Below are positions 25,278 to 37,869 of a stretch of DNA of 64,000 nt, one piece after another (the stretch's first letter is position 1; every line of letters begins with the position of its first letter). The notes under the pieces were generated by a model that was given only the letters and a program-made list of their open reading frames with translations, was not told where the DNA came from and did not search any database. Both the position numbers and the translations under genes were made by a program. This DNA is from Desmodus rotundus. Taxonomy: Eukaryota; Chordata; Mammalia; Chiroptera; Phyllostomidae. The stretch lies in the NCBI RefSeq assembly GCF_022682495.2, contig NC_071398.1, positions 10,794,934-10,858,933 on the forward strand. Reading direction: 5' to 3'.

Positions 25278-25737
25278 TGATGTGGTTCTATCAATGGATC
25301 TATTTTCCTTACGTGGCAACTAGACACAGAGAGGTTAAATCAAATGGTTGAGTCTCTGTTCTTGCCAGGCTTGAAGCTAGAACCGGGGATTCAAGGATAG
25401 GAAAACAAACACAGCACTTGGCCTTGTGGGTGGACGTGTTTAAAAACGCTCTCGTAAGTTAGACAGCATGTCAGGTGACACCTCTCAGAGGGAGAAGTAG
25501 ACAATTATAAACTTGGGACAACTCTTCAGTCTTGTCTTTTTTTTTCAGAATACATCATGCAGTTTTTTGTACTTTATTACTTAATATATAGCAGCATTAT
25601 TTTTTAAAATATGAAATAGCTTTACGAATATTCTGATAGATGTGTCATGCCTGTGTAATTTTGTACGCGGAGTCCCTTGGCACACTACCAGGGGCTCTGC
25701 ATAGGCAATCAGAGCATTCTAGCCATTCACTAAAGCA

Positions 25738-25925
25738 AGCGCGTCTCAAAGTGTGGTCTCCGGACACCAGCCTGAGCCACCTGCAGGGAATGAGTGAGAC
25801 CTGAGAATCTCGGCTCCCCTCCAGACCTTCTGAATCATGAACTCTGAGGGTGAGGCTGCGAAACTGTATTCTAACCAGTTCTCCGCGAACTTGGGATGCA
25901 AACTCTAATCCAGGAACCAGTGTGT
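25738..25925 (+). mobile_element. MER5A (hAT-Charlie) element
   Basis: It has 'cgtctcaaagtgtggtctcc', 'gagcccacctgcaggg'-like spacing, 'ccagaccttctgaatcatga', 'actctgagggtgaggctgcg' and 'ttctaaccagttctccgcga'. This is a nearly full-length MER5A, a nonautonomous hAT family spread early in placental mammals. Confidence 0.75.
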
Positions 25926-25929
25926 TAAG

Positions 25930-27930
25930 TGAAAAGTAACCTTAACAGTACCAGTACTGTTATCCCTGATCGACACAGGTATCTATGACCTAAAAAAGAA
26001 GCCACTCACTGAATGTGTTAGACAATGCTTCAGCTTCTTTTGGTAACCGTATAACTTTCTGAGTAAGGTAAGACAATTATGAAGTTTCTAATTTTATAGA
26101 CAAGTAGACTGAAAATTTCCCCTGACTTCTTTATATTCAAAGGTTGAATAGAAATTACTGATGCTAAGAATTCTGGGAATATGTCTTCGGATGCTTTGCA
26201 ACCTCTTAGTATGTGTTACATTTTCGGTTTGGTGTCAGGAAAGATATAACTAATAAATCTCCTTGTTTTCACCCGATGCTTTCCAGTAATTATAATATCT
26301 TACCACCAAATGGTAGGGTGTCATGACACGAATAGCTAGGGCTTCAGGGCGTTTTTTTGATGGTAAATTAAGAAATACAAGATAGAGTATTGTTTTCATG
26401 CTATTTATACTTTTTTCCAAAATTAATGTATTGCAACATATTTAAGCAGATTCATTAAAATTACATCGTGATATTTTGTACAAGAATTTAAATAAGCATA
26501 GATTTCCAAGCACAGAATTTCACAACCCCCTGAACGTTGACAAGGGCTGTTTCCCCAGCTCCCACAGTAGATTGGAAAATCTCTCGTTTTTTTATGCCAA
26601 CTTCCTGTTCCCCCAATCATTCCACAAAGCACCCGCATACATTAGGGCTTGGGAACAACTAAATACCAAAACTCTGGACATTTTGCTTGCATGACACTTT
26701 TCAAATAACTTTCAAAAGGAAGTCTAAGCATGCTTTAATCCAGTATCAGGGGAGTAGCCTCTGCTTGCTTGGGCTCAGCTCTTTTCTTTCTAAATGCTTG
26801 TTCAGGGGACAGAGGAAGAAGCAAGACCGTGAGAGGAGATCACAGAAGAATCCCCTTATACACACTCTCACAATAAAGATGTTCTCCTTTCTCATCCCTA
26901 AACAAGTATCTACTCATCAACCACCGCTGACACATGAAGCTTGACTTTCCATCTGTGTCTGTCTGTCCCCTTCTCCTTACTTCTCATGGGAGCATCATTT
27001 TCCTAGATTTGGTGGGAAGGACGTGGAATGCACATTCAACATAATGATCAGTGTAGGTGGAGCTTACGGACAATAGCTGGAACAGACAGACTTCAAGCAA
27101 GTCACTAACCCTCTGAGTCGAATCTACTTATTTACTTCACCCACTTAACTGCAACATCACGAAGAACCAACAGGATAACAAATATATACAACACTGTTTC
27201 ACAACGTGAAAATCTCATACAAACATGAAGAAATCCACACAGATAATTGTAATACCTATATTTACACATTCGGTATCAGGTCCCTTATATCTAAACCTCT
27301 GTCTCCATCACAGGCATAATGTCCCTTTTTAGACACCTTTTTTTTACTACATTTCTAAAACCCATTGAAATCAAACACGATTACTTCAAGCACCACCATA
27401 AAGCAGTAATTCCATCACCTTAGAACAAAACTACCTAATGCTGTATATTGCGGTTGGAGTTGGAACCGACAACACACTCATAAAGAAGAAGTCATTGGGG
27501 TAATGTGGAATATTAAAACAGAGGCATCCTAGGCATTTGCTGAAACTCAATCCTTTGGAACCTGATTGCCTTGAACGAGAGCTAGCAATATAAATAATTT
27601 CTCACCCGCGTATTTGCAAAGATACTACAAAATTAATGATTGCTCATGTTTCCATGAAGGCTTTAGAATTTGCACATATTTCCCTATGTGGGTATGTGTG
27701 GAGAGAAGACTACATTAGACAGAAAAGAGAATTCCCTTCAGGATAGCATTTATATTTCAGAGTAGACAGAGTATGAGTCAAGCTAGATATTTTTGTTAGA
27801 CTCTACACATTTTTCTCTTTGATTTGGAAAGAAAGCATCATTTTCTCTCCAACTTAGCATATATCACACAAATTCACACACAAACACACATACACAGTAA
27901 CGTATAGAAATGAGAGAGAATCTAGGGACA
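25930..27930. other. Intronic sequence without recognised genes
   Basis: Nothing was assignable except weak (CA)n words near 27870. Small open frames show no domain. Confidence 0.4.
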
Positions 27931-27934
27931 AGAC

Positions 27935-27982
27935 ACACGTGCGTGTGTGTGTGTGTGTGTGTGTGAAAGAGAGAGAGAGAAG
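27935..27982 (+). repeat. (GT)n-(GA)n compound microsatellite
   Basis: A cgtgcgtgtg run of alternating G and T is followed by gagagaga. Confidence 0.9.
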
Positions 27983-27989
27983 GAATGTG

Positions 27990-30035
27990 TGCAAAAGGAA
28001 ACACTACAGAATTTTGCTTCCTTCAAGGATTAAGAGAAATACTTCTGGAAACTGCATTAACCTGAAATTCATAAACAATACATAAAAAACTTAGAAGAAA
28101 GTGGACTATAACGAAGCTCTTACAAGTTCCTCTTTGTCACAGTTGAAAAAATGACGTGCAAACACAAACATGTATTGTGCTTGCTGTGTGCAAATCACTC
28201 ATGCAAACGCCATGCCAAAGACATGTGAGCCATGGACCTGCCTTCACAGACCTGACCCTCTGGGCAGATACCAGGTGAACTTGAACTTCTCTTGGAATAT
28301 TTATTTTATGTTTATTAGTGAATGGCAGGAGACTGAGTAATGAATTCCATTTCTATCCCCAGGGAAGGTATCCTAAAAAATGTGGCTCAAGGAGCACCCT
28401 GAATCAGTTATGCCCAAATTGAGATAGGATTTTGGACTTTTTCACCTGGTTTTAGGAATTTCAACATAACTACTGAAGCTTCAGTCTGGGGATAATGAGA
28501 AGTGAGAGACGCCATACTTGCCTTAAAGGCAGTGGTGATTTTGATAACAGTAACCACATGCACGTATTAAATATACAACGATATGCTCCTTCTGGATGTA
28601 GAGAATCATGCTTTAGCCGGATTAAGGAAGGGGCTTGTGGTAAGACCGGAGAGTTGAATCCAAGCTTCACTGAGTGTTTTGCTGTAAGACTCTAAACCCG
28701 CTGCTGTATTGCATTTTTGTAATACATGAAAGAGGATGGAAGGAAGGAAAGAAAAAAAAAGAAAAAGAAAAAACCCAAACAACTCAAACCCTGCCTGGCA
28801 GAGTTCTGGGCACGAAAGCAGATGAAGCTGCTCAGCACAGTGTCAGTTCACAGCAGCAGGGATGATGATGGTGACGTTAACCGTGTAGATTCACTAAGCA
28901 CATACTGCGTGTAACACACTAACCTAGCTACTATACATGACATTACTTCTTACTCATCAGTTATTGAATGTCTCCTAAGTCACTTGTGCGTGTTCACTAG
29001 TTCCCAAAATAACAATAAAAAATACCATTAAAAAAATACATTGGATGTGCGGAGAAGAGAAACAATGAATCCAAATTTACATGTTTAACGAGGGCCTCTG
29101 TGGTCCACAATTCACTGCCTGGAGTTCACACAGTGTCTGCTGCCCCAGGTGGGCATCCATTCAGCATCTCATGTTATGCATTAAATCCTAGTTTATACCA
29201 TGCTGTCTAAACTACTGCCTGAAGATTTTGATCTCTTGTATCTGAATAAGAATAATGTATTCATCCCTATGCACTGCCTAAGTTTCTAAAGCCACGGGAA
29301 AATAAAAGACCACGAAGCGAGTCCCATATTCCATTGTCCAAGTCCTACACAAGTGACATTCCTCAGACACAGACTGCTCCATGGCTACTCCCCAGCTTTC
29401 CACAATGTTCTTACCGCCAGTGACCAGAAAGTAAAAGACGATAATAATCACCTTCATTCTTATTGATTCATCAAGAGAAAGAATGTTCTGGTGAAAAATG
29501 GATTTCTTTGAAGTAGGAGGGAGAATCTTGAGAGTCAAAAGAAAAGCAAATGAAGGAGCCATGGCCATGTTCTCAGCTCGGCAGAGAGCACCTTCCTCGT
29601 TTCTCATCAGTCCAATTCGCGCAGGAAGACTGAAGACACGGTATCACCTCAAAGAAATTCCCTCTTTGTCACATCTCAGGATCAGCTGCCTTGTCACTCT
29701 GAGAAGCAATACAGGATAACGTTTCAACACTTAAAGAGCTCCTGTTTCTAACAGTCATCGACGTTTACTTCACCACTGGGTTTCTTGGATGCGGTCCATG
29801 CCCCGGCTACTTGTTAGCGTCCTCACAACTTGTTCGGTGCCCTGGTCATTGCTGAACCTCTCTCAGTCTCTTCCTCAGCACCTCAAGGACCACACATCAT
29901 GAAAACGCAACGCTTTGCACACCTACGCTCTTTGCAGAAAGGTTATTTGTCTGTTTCCCTCGCTGCAACTGAAATCTTTAGAGAGAACCCTTGCTCGTTA
30001 ACTTAGGCTGACCTTCCTTATTTTGTCTGTTTGTT
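27990..30035. other. Intronic sequence without recognised genes
   Basis: A purine-rich patch lies at 28730-28785. Otherwise there is no assignable gene or clear repeat. The 109-codon minus frame at 29278-29607 has no recognisable features. Confidence 0.35.
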
Positions 30036-30039
30036 TCAG

Positions 30040-30640
30040 ACATATTTTCGGAGATACCTGCTATGTGTTTGGCTCTGTGACAGGCACTCAAAGACAACAA
30101 GGAGCAAAACAAGCGCAGGCTCTGCCAGCAGGGAGCTTCCAGCCAAGCACAAACAACTAGGCAAGTAATTAATCAATTATCATTTGTATGAAGGGAAAGA
30201 CAGAATAAGATGAAATCTTTAACAGGCTTGGAGGAAGCGGAGATAAGCTGAGATGGGAAGGATGAACAGGAGGTAGAACCACCTCGGCCATGTTCATGGA
30301 AAGTGTGGAGATTCTGAGGCCTTCACACACAAGGAACAAAGAGCAGGTCTGCAAGGCAGAGTGCACAGCCTGAGAACACGGGAAGGATGGGTAAATGGTG
30401 CAGAGAATTCTCAGCCAGCCAGGGTATAAATTTTGAACTATATCTAAAAAGCAATGGAGAAACACTGAAGCTCTGTTTGCAGAGGATGCGTTAGAACAGG
30501 GAATGTAGTCACAGAAAGCTTTAAAATGTGCAGAGTAGGGAATACAGATGTCCAGGATGGAGGCTAGGCAGGGGTCCAAGTGAAATATAATCGTTTTCTT
30601 GGACTAAGGGTGGTGAGAGAAGACAGAGAGAAAAAAGGTG
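30040..30640 (+). mobile_element. Ancient interspersed repeat, probably L2-lineage
   Basis: The order 'tacctgctatgtgtttggct', 'ctgccagcagggagcttcca', 'tgagaacacgggaaggatgg' and 'cttggactaagggtggtgag' follows a widespread old mammalian repeat whose exact name I cannot fix. A 136-codon minus frame (30169-30579) is explained by this repeat. Confidence 0.5.
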
Positions 30641-31029
30641 ACCATATTAATTATAAAATGATTCAAGTCCACTTACGTTTATTTCTAAGAGCCATGGAAA
30701 GACACGCACAAGGGTGTGGCTAGGGAAAGCCATGTTCAAAACCAGGTTTTGGAAATAGTCATTGGTGCTACTGTAGAGCCAGAGAGGAGATGATCAATAA
30801 TACAGATGACCTGGGACTTGCTTCTAAGGAATAAAATACAGCAAAGGTGACAGGTTGCCTGTGGTTGGGCAGATGTGATTATGATTCATGAGATGCTGAT
30901 GCCAGACACACCCTCTTTCATTGGCTGTGTTCTGAGCTGCCGGATGGATCCTCCATGCAGCAAGGCGGGAGGGCAGCCACCCTGCACAGCAAAGGAACTG
31001 GGACCCTCGAGGACCTGAATGCTGACGGG

Positions 31030-31262
31030 AGCCTGGAAACTGTGGAATCGGATCCGTAACCCACTGAGACTCAGACAAGACCTCAGTCTGGTCCTGGCTG
31101 ATGCTTTGGTCCCAGCCTTGTGAGATTCTAAAGTAGAGGACCCACAGGCCCCTTGAGTGGAACAACCCACAGGAACCGTGAGATAGCACAGCACATGTGT
31201 GTGGGTAAAAACCACACATGAAGCTTGTGGCAATATTGTTACACAGCAACAGTAATACACAG
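31030..31262 (+). mobile_element. MLT1-like LTR 3' part
   Basis: It has 'cctggctgatgctttggtcc', 'cagccttgtgagattctaaa', 'ggaaccgtgagatagcacag' and 'tggcaatattgttacacagc aacagtaata', which is the 3' part of an MLT1-type MaLR LTR. Confidence 0.65.
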
Positions 31263-31264
31263 GT

Positions 31265-34200
31265 TTGGTTTTAAGTGAGCTGGTTGTTGCAAAGGCCCCT
31301 CGGTCTCACGTCCTATAGTCCTGGGGCTCAGAGGAAAGGTCAGAAACAAGACATTAGTCTTGGAGTGTAAATATAAAAAACAACAAAAGAGAAGGTGGGG
31401 ATCCCAGAAACAAAGGGGAAGGCTATCATCTGTAGTGCAAGCGGCATGCCTCTTGGAGGCAGGTATGGTTAACATAGAACAGGGACTGTATGAGACTTTG
31501 CTTGGCATAAACCAAACCAGGAACATGCCTTTTGCATAACCTGTTACTGCAAAATACCAGAAGCATTCTTGCCCCAGGTGTACAGGGATCAGCACTGGTG
31601 AAGTCAATTCATCGCGACACAGGTGTGTCCATTCAATTCTCCTTTGAACCATTCCGACCTCACTAAGGGCAACTTCTCAGTTTTGTGCTAGTGCGTTTAA
31701 CACCGTTCTGAGTTTGCCAACAGCCCTTGTATAGCCAAAACCAAGCAGGCCTGGCACAAGCACCTCCAGCAGGCAGCGGTGTCTCTACCAAAGTTAATTT
31801 ACTTCTATATTTACCTATAGCTTATACTGTATTTATCTAATAATATGAATATGTTATTATATTCATCCAATATTATATTTATCTGGCGTTGATCTTCTAT
31901 TTTTAGTACAAGTAGTAAGAGAAAGTTTCCTTTTAAATGACAGTTTACATAAATAAAATTATCAAGATTTCTCCTACATGAAAGGTTCCATGTCGGTTAA
32001 TGACATAGTTGACACCAGATACAAGTCTGGATGTGAATCCCAGGAGACTGAGGGGGTTCAGCGCTCTACGAAAATCAGTCAGGATTTGCCACAAGACCCA
32101 CGACTCCAGGAAATACTCCTAACCAGGCAGTCTTTCCATCCGCAGACACGGCTCTCATCTCTGCGACTTCACTGCCTGTAAAGGAAGGTGCTCCATGAAT
32201 GGATGTTAAATGCATTCTGTGGTAACACTGGAGAAAGTGGAGAAATGGGGGTTGAAACAAAAATAAAGAAACTGGGGGAGGTCAAAGAGTCGTTTTATTT
32301 TGTTTTTGTTGAAATGAATGTAGTTTTAATAAGTGAATTCCTACTAGGAAAAAGGTGAGATTTATTTGAGGCTGACCACAGACCTCTTCGATGTCCCCCT
32401 GGACTGACCATTGGCAGAACTAAGAGGTGATGCTGGTGATGGGCTTGAGACACAACCTTGGCCTTGGCACAGGAGTCCCCACTTAGCTGCCCTGTGCTAG
32501 GTACCTAATGAAAAGCTACCCAAACTATCCTATCTAATATTAAAGTCACTTTCTAGAGCCAGGATTAAAAAAAAGAGAAGATAGGAAGGGATGAGAGGAA
32601 CAGGATAAATGAATATAATAACCAGTATATTCACTGATTCATTCACACATCTAATGCATTTGGCAGACTTGGTTTCGAGCTTGTTTGGGGGATTGAGAGA
32701 AAGAGACCAGACACAAAAGCAAAAGCAGTGGATGTGCCCCCTTGTCTCAAACACAAAGCTGGCCCCAGTTCTCTGTGCCTTTAGAGGTGAAGAGACTGGC
32801 TACTCTACCGGAACAGTGACAGGAAGAAGGCTTCAGGAGGAATTTTGTGGGGCCAGCACAGTTCTGATTTTCTATTTAGGTGCTGATTACACAAGTCTGT
32901 TTAACACGGGTGCTGGTGCTATCATATTCGTTTTACTGTTTGGGTGTTACTCTTCAATGCAGAATCTAAAAAGATGGATGGGGGGATGGAGACAAGAAAA
33001 GGTGAACAGGTAGAAGAGCCTGAACAGGAACAGGAATTGCTGGCTATGATTACAAAATATCCGCTTTACCAAAGCCCTCAGGGCAAAATCAAGCAGTGGA
33101 GGTAACACCGGGTTCACATCACATGGTCTTAGACATTCCAGGTGGGCTGTCCCCCTAAAAGGCCCTCCCCATGCACTTCTGCAGCGTTGATCAGAGCTGG
33201 GAGACACCAGAAGAGCCCCTCTTAAGACGGACAGATGCCAGCACTCTCCTTCCCTTTAACTGTAACATTGTAACATGTTGCACACACATAAACGTGTGGG
33301 GATTATTTGATATTCTTTCATTGTCACTTGATGGTATCAGCAGCGCTGATAACTACTTAGGGATAGCAATGCCAAAAATGTATATATATCCCGGGGTGAT
33401 TATCATTATTCAAAGGATTCTGTTAAGGTAAGGAAAAGGACAATAGAGACATGCTCTCGAATGAATTTTGCCCTGTTTTCGGTCTTGATCAACTGGCTTT
33501 TCTGTCAGAGTAATTTTAAACAGCACAAAGCACCAAAGACTGCAGGTTATCTTACATCCATTATTAGGATCTGTGAATATGAATGGATGGAGAAGTGGCA
33601 TTGCACTCAGCATGAAGAGGCTTTTTTCAGACCGAACTGAGAATATTCCTTTTCTCATTTTCTCTTTCACTCCCAGTTCAAAGAGAAGCAGGATCCTTTC
33701 ATAAGCCCCACAGAGGAGTTTGCCAGCCCCCGCTCTGGTTCTAATTTTCCCAGGAATGTAACATTTCAGTTCATTGTTTTTATGCAGGCAGCCGTCAATG
33801 GCTGCTAAAGGGGGAAATAACTTCCTCTTTTAATTTTACTGTATTATGAAGATACACACCCCATATTACTAATATCCACACCATGCCTTGCCGTGGGGAG
33901 CCATGATCACTCATAAGGGAGACCCAAAAAGAATAATTTATTCTCTGGATCCATACAAGGGGAAACTGTGCAGAATTTGAGTGGGAATAGTTATCATCTT
34001 TATATATTGTTTACATAGCCAGGGAGAAGGATACTTTGATATGCCCTATCTAATAGACTACAATTCCTCTGAATAACTCCTTTCTACTGGTACCTGCAAC
34101 ATACAATAGAATATTTCTTAGGCAATGTTTGTTTTTGAGAAGTAGAGTGTGTCCTTCCCCTTTCTGACTCATCATGTACGGACGGGGAGAAGTACCCCGG

Positions 34201-35075
34201 GAGCCAAAGATGGGAATCGTCTGAGATCAGTATGTTTCTAGAACCAGAGACTGAGAAATCCAACAAGAAATCGCATAGTCTCTCATTTTTCTTCTCTTTG
34301 TTACCTGCTTCGTCTCTTCCCTTTCCTGAGAAGTGTAGCTTTTCTTTGTTTCTCTAATATATACCACGAAAAGGTTATGTCTTTGACATCTTACCTGATG
34401 GGAACCTCAGTTCTTATATTTTTATGTTGAGCTACTTGGAAAGATACAATTTCAACCACCTCGGTCTTCATGGCGAACACCTGGGGTTAACCCTATTTGG
34501 ACCAAATTTGGTCAAATGTCCATCTGTGGCCAGAATAGAAGCTGGCTATCCATATTATCTATGGGGCGGTGAACAGTCACTGGAGAATAAACACACTGTG
34601 GGTTGGACACTCAGAGGGTATTCACTGCAGCCTCAGAACAGGGAGATTCTCCAACCAGAACTGTGGAGTACAAACTACTCATTCCTGCGTTCCTTTCCGC
34701 ACAAACATTCATAAAGCAGGGCTCAGCAGAGTGACAATGGAATCGGCAACCTGTGCTCGTGAGCGTTGTCAAAGTGTAGAAGCAGAAGGACCAATTTTAA
34801 CCAGAAGAAAAGAAAAATAAAAGCCCTCTTGGGTAGCATTTCCCCAGAGCACAGAGATCTGGCATTTTAAGATAGTTCCTGCTTAGAACGTAGTCACCAG
34901 AACCCACGCAAGTCCTTCTCTTCATCTCTATATTGACGGATTGCTTTCTATGCCAGGTTTCCTACCGTTTTCTTTTTCTTTTTTTTTTACTTTTTACCTG
35001 ATAACCAACACAGGATATCTTTACAGTATTTTAGATATCAATGAGAGGGCTGTATGGTCAGTATTTTGGTTAAAA
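31265..35075. other. Intronic sequence without recognised genes
   Basis: This is a long stretch with no assignable gene. A 137-codon minus frame at 31239-31652 and a 134-codon plus frame at 32609-33013 have no recognisable domain. An AT-rich patch lies at 31800-31900. The part at 33700-33840 ('gcagccgtcaatggctgcta' and 'ataacttcctcttttaattt') is repeat-free and could be conserved. Confidence 0.35.
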
Positions 35076-35079
35076 CAAT

Positions 35080-35720
35080 CACAATTTTTTACAAAACTAA
35101 ATAAAATCTCACCATAGGATCCAGCAGTCATATTCTTAGCTCCTTTCCCAACTTAATTGAAAACTTACTTCTGAGCAAAAACCTGTACATGAATGTTTGC
35201 AATGGTTTTTTTTTTTTTATAGTCACACAAAACAGAAAGCAATCAAAATATCTTTAAGTAAGTGAATGGATTAAGTAAAAATCCTGTGGTAATCTAGGCA
35301 ATAAAATACTGTTTAGTGGTTAACAGGTGTGAACTACTGAGCCAGGTGAGGACAAATCTTAAGTGCATATTGCTAGGTTAAAGGTCTACATACTATATCA
35401 CTCCATTTACATAACCTTTTAGAAAATACAGAATTACAGAGTCCGTAAGCAGATCAGTGGCTGCTAGGGACTCAGGCAGAGAGGCAGCTTTATAGGGACA
35501 GTTCAAGAGATTGCTCTCAAGGTAGTACAATTATGATCCTGTAGTGATGGGCATACGGCACAATGTAGTCATCAACGCCATTAGAATTTCACAGAGCAAT
35601 GAGTGAACCTTAGTATATGTAATCTTTTTTAAATTAGGATGTTGGGATTTCCCAGGATGGAATGCAAATTGTGATAAAATAATATAACCATATTATAAAT
35701 ATACTTTTGAAGTGTACTGA
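35080..35720 (+). mobile_element. Old LINE-1 3' end
   Basis: The sequence follows the L1M ORF2 end and 3' UTR: 'aaaatctcaccataggatcc', 'aacctgtacatgaatgtttg', 'agcaatcaaaatatctttaa', 'taagcagatcagtggctgct' and 'agtgaaccttagtatatgta'. It is heavily mutated with no open reverse-transcriptase frame. Confidence 0.75.
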
Positions 35721-36186
35721 AGGGGTTAGGGATAAAAGAAGCAGGCAAACACACATATACACATTTATACACATAAATGTGGGTTTATATACATGCACAT
35801 ATATAAGTATCCCCAAATATATTTGTTTCCCCTCTGTCAGCTGAGAGGCCTAGAAGAAAAATCAACCCAGTAGCAGCAAGTACGCTTAATGTTGATTTTG
35901 GCTTCTAACACCCCAATCAAAGAAAACAGGGCTCTTTGGAGAAATAGCTAATTCTATCATTGAGGTGATAAATATACAAGAAGAGCATGGAGCATCATGC
36001 AGTGCAAGAAACTAATCAAGTAAGTTCTAAAAAACAAACCCCCTCTAAAAAAGAAAACACACGCATGTCAGACAGTCAAAGGATTTCCCAATGGCCAAAG
36101 ATGAAAAAAAAAATGAAGCCAGGAAATAAAGTTGTATTAGATTTTAATCCCAAATATAAAACATAAAATAACTCTGAGCTCATATT

Positions 36187-36201
36187 GAAAGAAAGAAAGA
36201 A

Positions 36202-36251
<50 letters not shown>

Positions 36252-36390
36252 GGAAGGAAGGAAGGAAGGAAGGAAGGAAGGAAGGAAGGAAGGGAGGAAG
36301 GAAGGAAGGGAGGAAGGAAGGAAGGGAGGAAGGGAGGAAGGGAAAAGGGGAAAGTAGGGAGGGAGGGAAGGAGGAAGGAAGAGGGGAAAA
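36187..36390 (+). repeat. Homopurine tract: (GAAA)n, (GA)n, (GGAA)n
   Basis: About 200 bases are almost uninterrupted purine: GAAA units, about 26 GA units, then GGAA and GGGA units, with a rare T. It encodes the spurious R/E/G-rich and S/L/P-rich frames seen on the two strands. Confidence 0.95.
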
Positions 36391-36499
36391 CGAGTACTGT
36401 GGTTAATCAGGTGGGGTGTGCGGAGTGGAACTTCCACTCTTTACGTATGTGCTGCACGAGTGAGCTCCTCCGAAAGCATACAGTGTGGAAAGCGGAGAA

Positions 36500-36800
36500 A
36501 CAGAGTAAATTTATAGTAGAGAAACCCGACAAACAATACTTCAGCCAGGTGGTCAAGGTTAACCTCGACAGGTCTAAACCTACTATTAGTATGTTCTTGA
36601 GATAATGTAATAACATGGCACCTTATCACAGCTGTTAAAATGCTGTGTTAATGTGGGTTCTTTAATCTTGACAAGTATGTCCTACACTAATGTAAAATGT
36701 TAGTAATAGTGGCAAAGTATGTGGGAACTCTCTGTGCAGTTTTACAACTTTTTTATAAATGTTAAACTATACTGAAATAAAAGGCTCATTTAAAAAACAA
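36500..36800 (+). mobile_element. Old LINE-1-like 3' tail
   Basis: 'gtcctacactaatgtaaaat', 'gttagtaatagtggcaaagt' and 'atgtgggaactctctgtgca' followed by 'ttttataaatgttaaacta' mirror the terminal module of old mammalian L1M-type 3' UTRs. Confidence 0.55.
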
Positions 36801-37014
36801 GAGGTTCCACATACTTGAACACACAGCTTCCCTTTAAACCACTCCATAGCGGAGAGCAGATGTTTACTCAATTCGTCTGTGGAGATACGACTCTACCTCA
36901 AGGCTGACACAGGGACTCAGCAGTTGGAGAAGAGAGAACATTGGTACCTGATTGAATAAATCTCTGGGTTTGAATTTGGACCCTAGGATGTCCTAATTAA
37001 GTTAATTTGATCAA

Positions 37015-37432
37015 ACTGCATTAGTTTGCTCTGGTTGCCATAACACCACCACAGACTGGGTGATTTATAAAAGAGAAGTGTGTTTTCTCACAGTCCTGGA
37101 GGCTAGAAGTCCAAGAGCAAGGTGCTGGCTGAGTTGATTCCTCCTGAGGTCTCTCTCCTTGACTTGCAGATGGCTGTTCTCTTGCTGCCTCTTCCCATAT
37201 TGTCCTTCTGTTTATGTGTGTCCCTGGTGTCTTTTTGTGCATGCAAATCCCCTCTTCGTGTAAGAACAGCAGTCAGATGAATTAGGGCCTGCCTGCAAGT
37301 CCTCATTTAACCTTAGTTACCTCTTTCGAAGCCCTACTTCAGATAGAGTCTCATTCTGAGGTCCTGGTGGGTGAGAGCTTCAATATGTGAATGTTGGGGA
37401 CTGCATTTCAACTCATAACATGAATCCATTCT
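37015..37432 (-). mobile_element. MaLR-type LTR fragment, minus orientation
   Basis: It starts 'gcattagtttgctctggttg ccataacaccaccacagact', includes 'ctcacagtcctggaggctag aagtccaaga', and ends 'catttcaactcataaca'. This is the reverse complement of an MLT1/MaLR-like LTR. Family subtype is uncertain. Confidence 0.65.
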
Positions 37433-37685
37433 AGTTACATTTGTACAGTATAAATGTGATAGTAACACTTGACCTACATGCTATATAATCCACATATGAT
37501 ATATAATGTACAATAATTACACTTGACATTATATACTTGATATATATAATACACCCTTTTAAAAATCTGTATGGTGTTTTGACACAGTATCTAGCCTACA
37601 GTGGAAGCTAAATAAATAGTATCTGTCATGGCTTCAGTCCCTAGTTAGATAACCTGGGATTGTATTTCCAGAATCCCCTTCCTTA

Positions 37686-37862
37686 CACAGTCAGCCTTGG
37701 GTTGAGCATCTGAGGATCTGCTTTGTTGCATCCATGGATGCAGAACCCAGGATGACAGAGGGCCAGGCAAGGGACATGAGCATCCATGGCTTTTGGCATC
37801 CTTGGAGGTGGGGGGCGGATCCTGGAATCAATCCCTCATGGATCCCAAGGGATGACTGTATT
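37686..37862. mobile_element. Tigger/MER2-like nonautonomous DNA transposon
   Basis: Left end 'cagtcagccttgggttgagc' and right end 'ccctcatggatcccaaggga tgactgta' correspond to the ends of MER2/Tigger elements, with 'gagcatccatggcttttggc atccttggag' inside. It is about 175 bases, so it lacks a transposase. A TA at the right end is consistent with Tc1/mariner-type insertion. Confidence 0.6.
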
Positions 37863-37869
37863 GTGCTGG

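Noticed and set aside
30169..30579. 136-codon minus-strand frame
   Set aside because: It lies inside an ancient interspersed repeat read antisense and has no recognisable protein features.
30824..31260. Two overlapping minus-strand frames of 141 and 124 codons
   Set aside because: They overlap in different phases, and their right part is antisense to an MLT1-like LTR. No domain or conserved motif is visible.
31239..31652. 137-codon minus-strand frame
   Set aside because: No recognisable domain or ERV gene motif. The sequence may be an unclassified repeat, but a gene is not supported.
36180..36437. Serine/leucine/proline-rich minus frame and charged plus frame
   Set aside because: Both are translations of the homopurine microsatellite.
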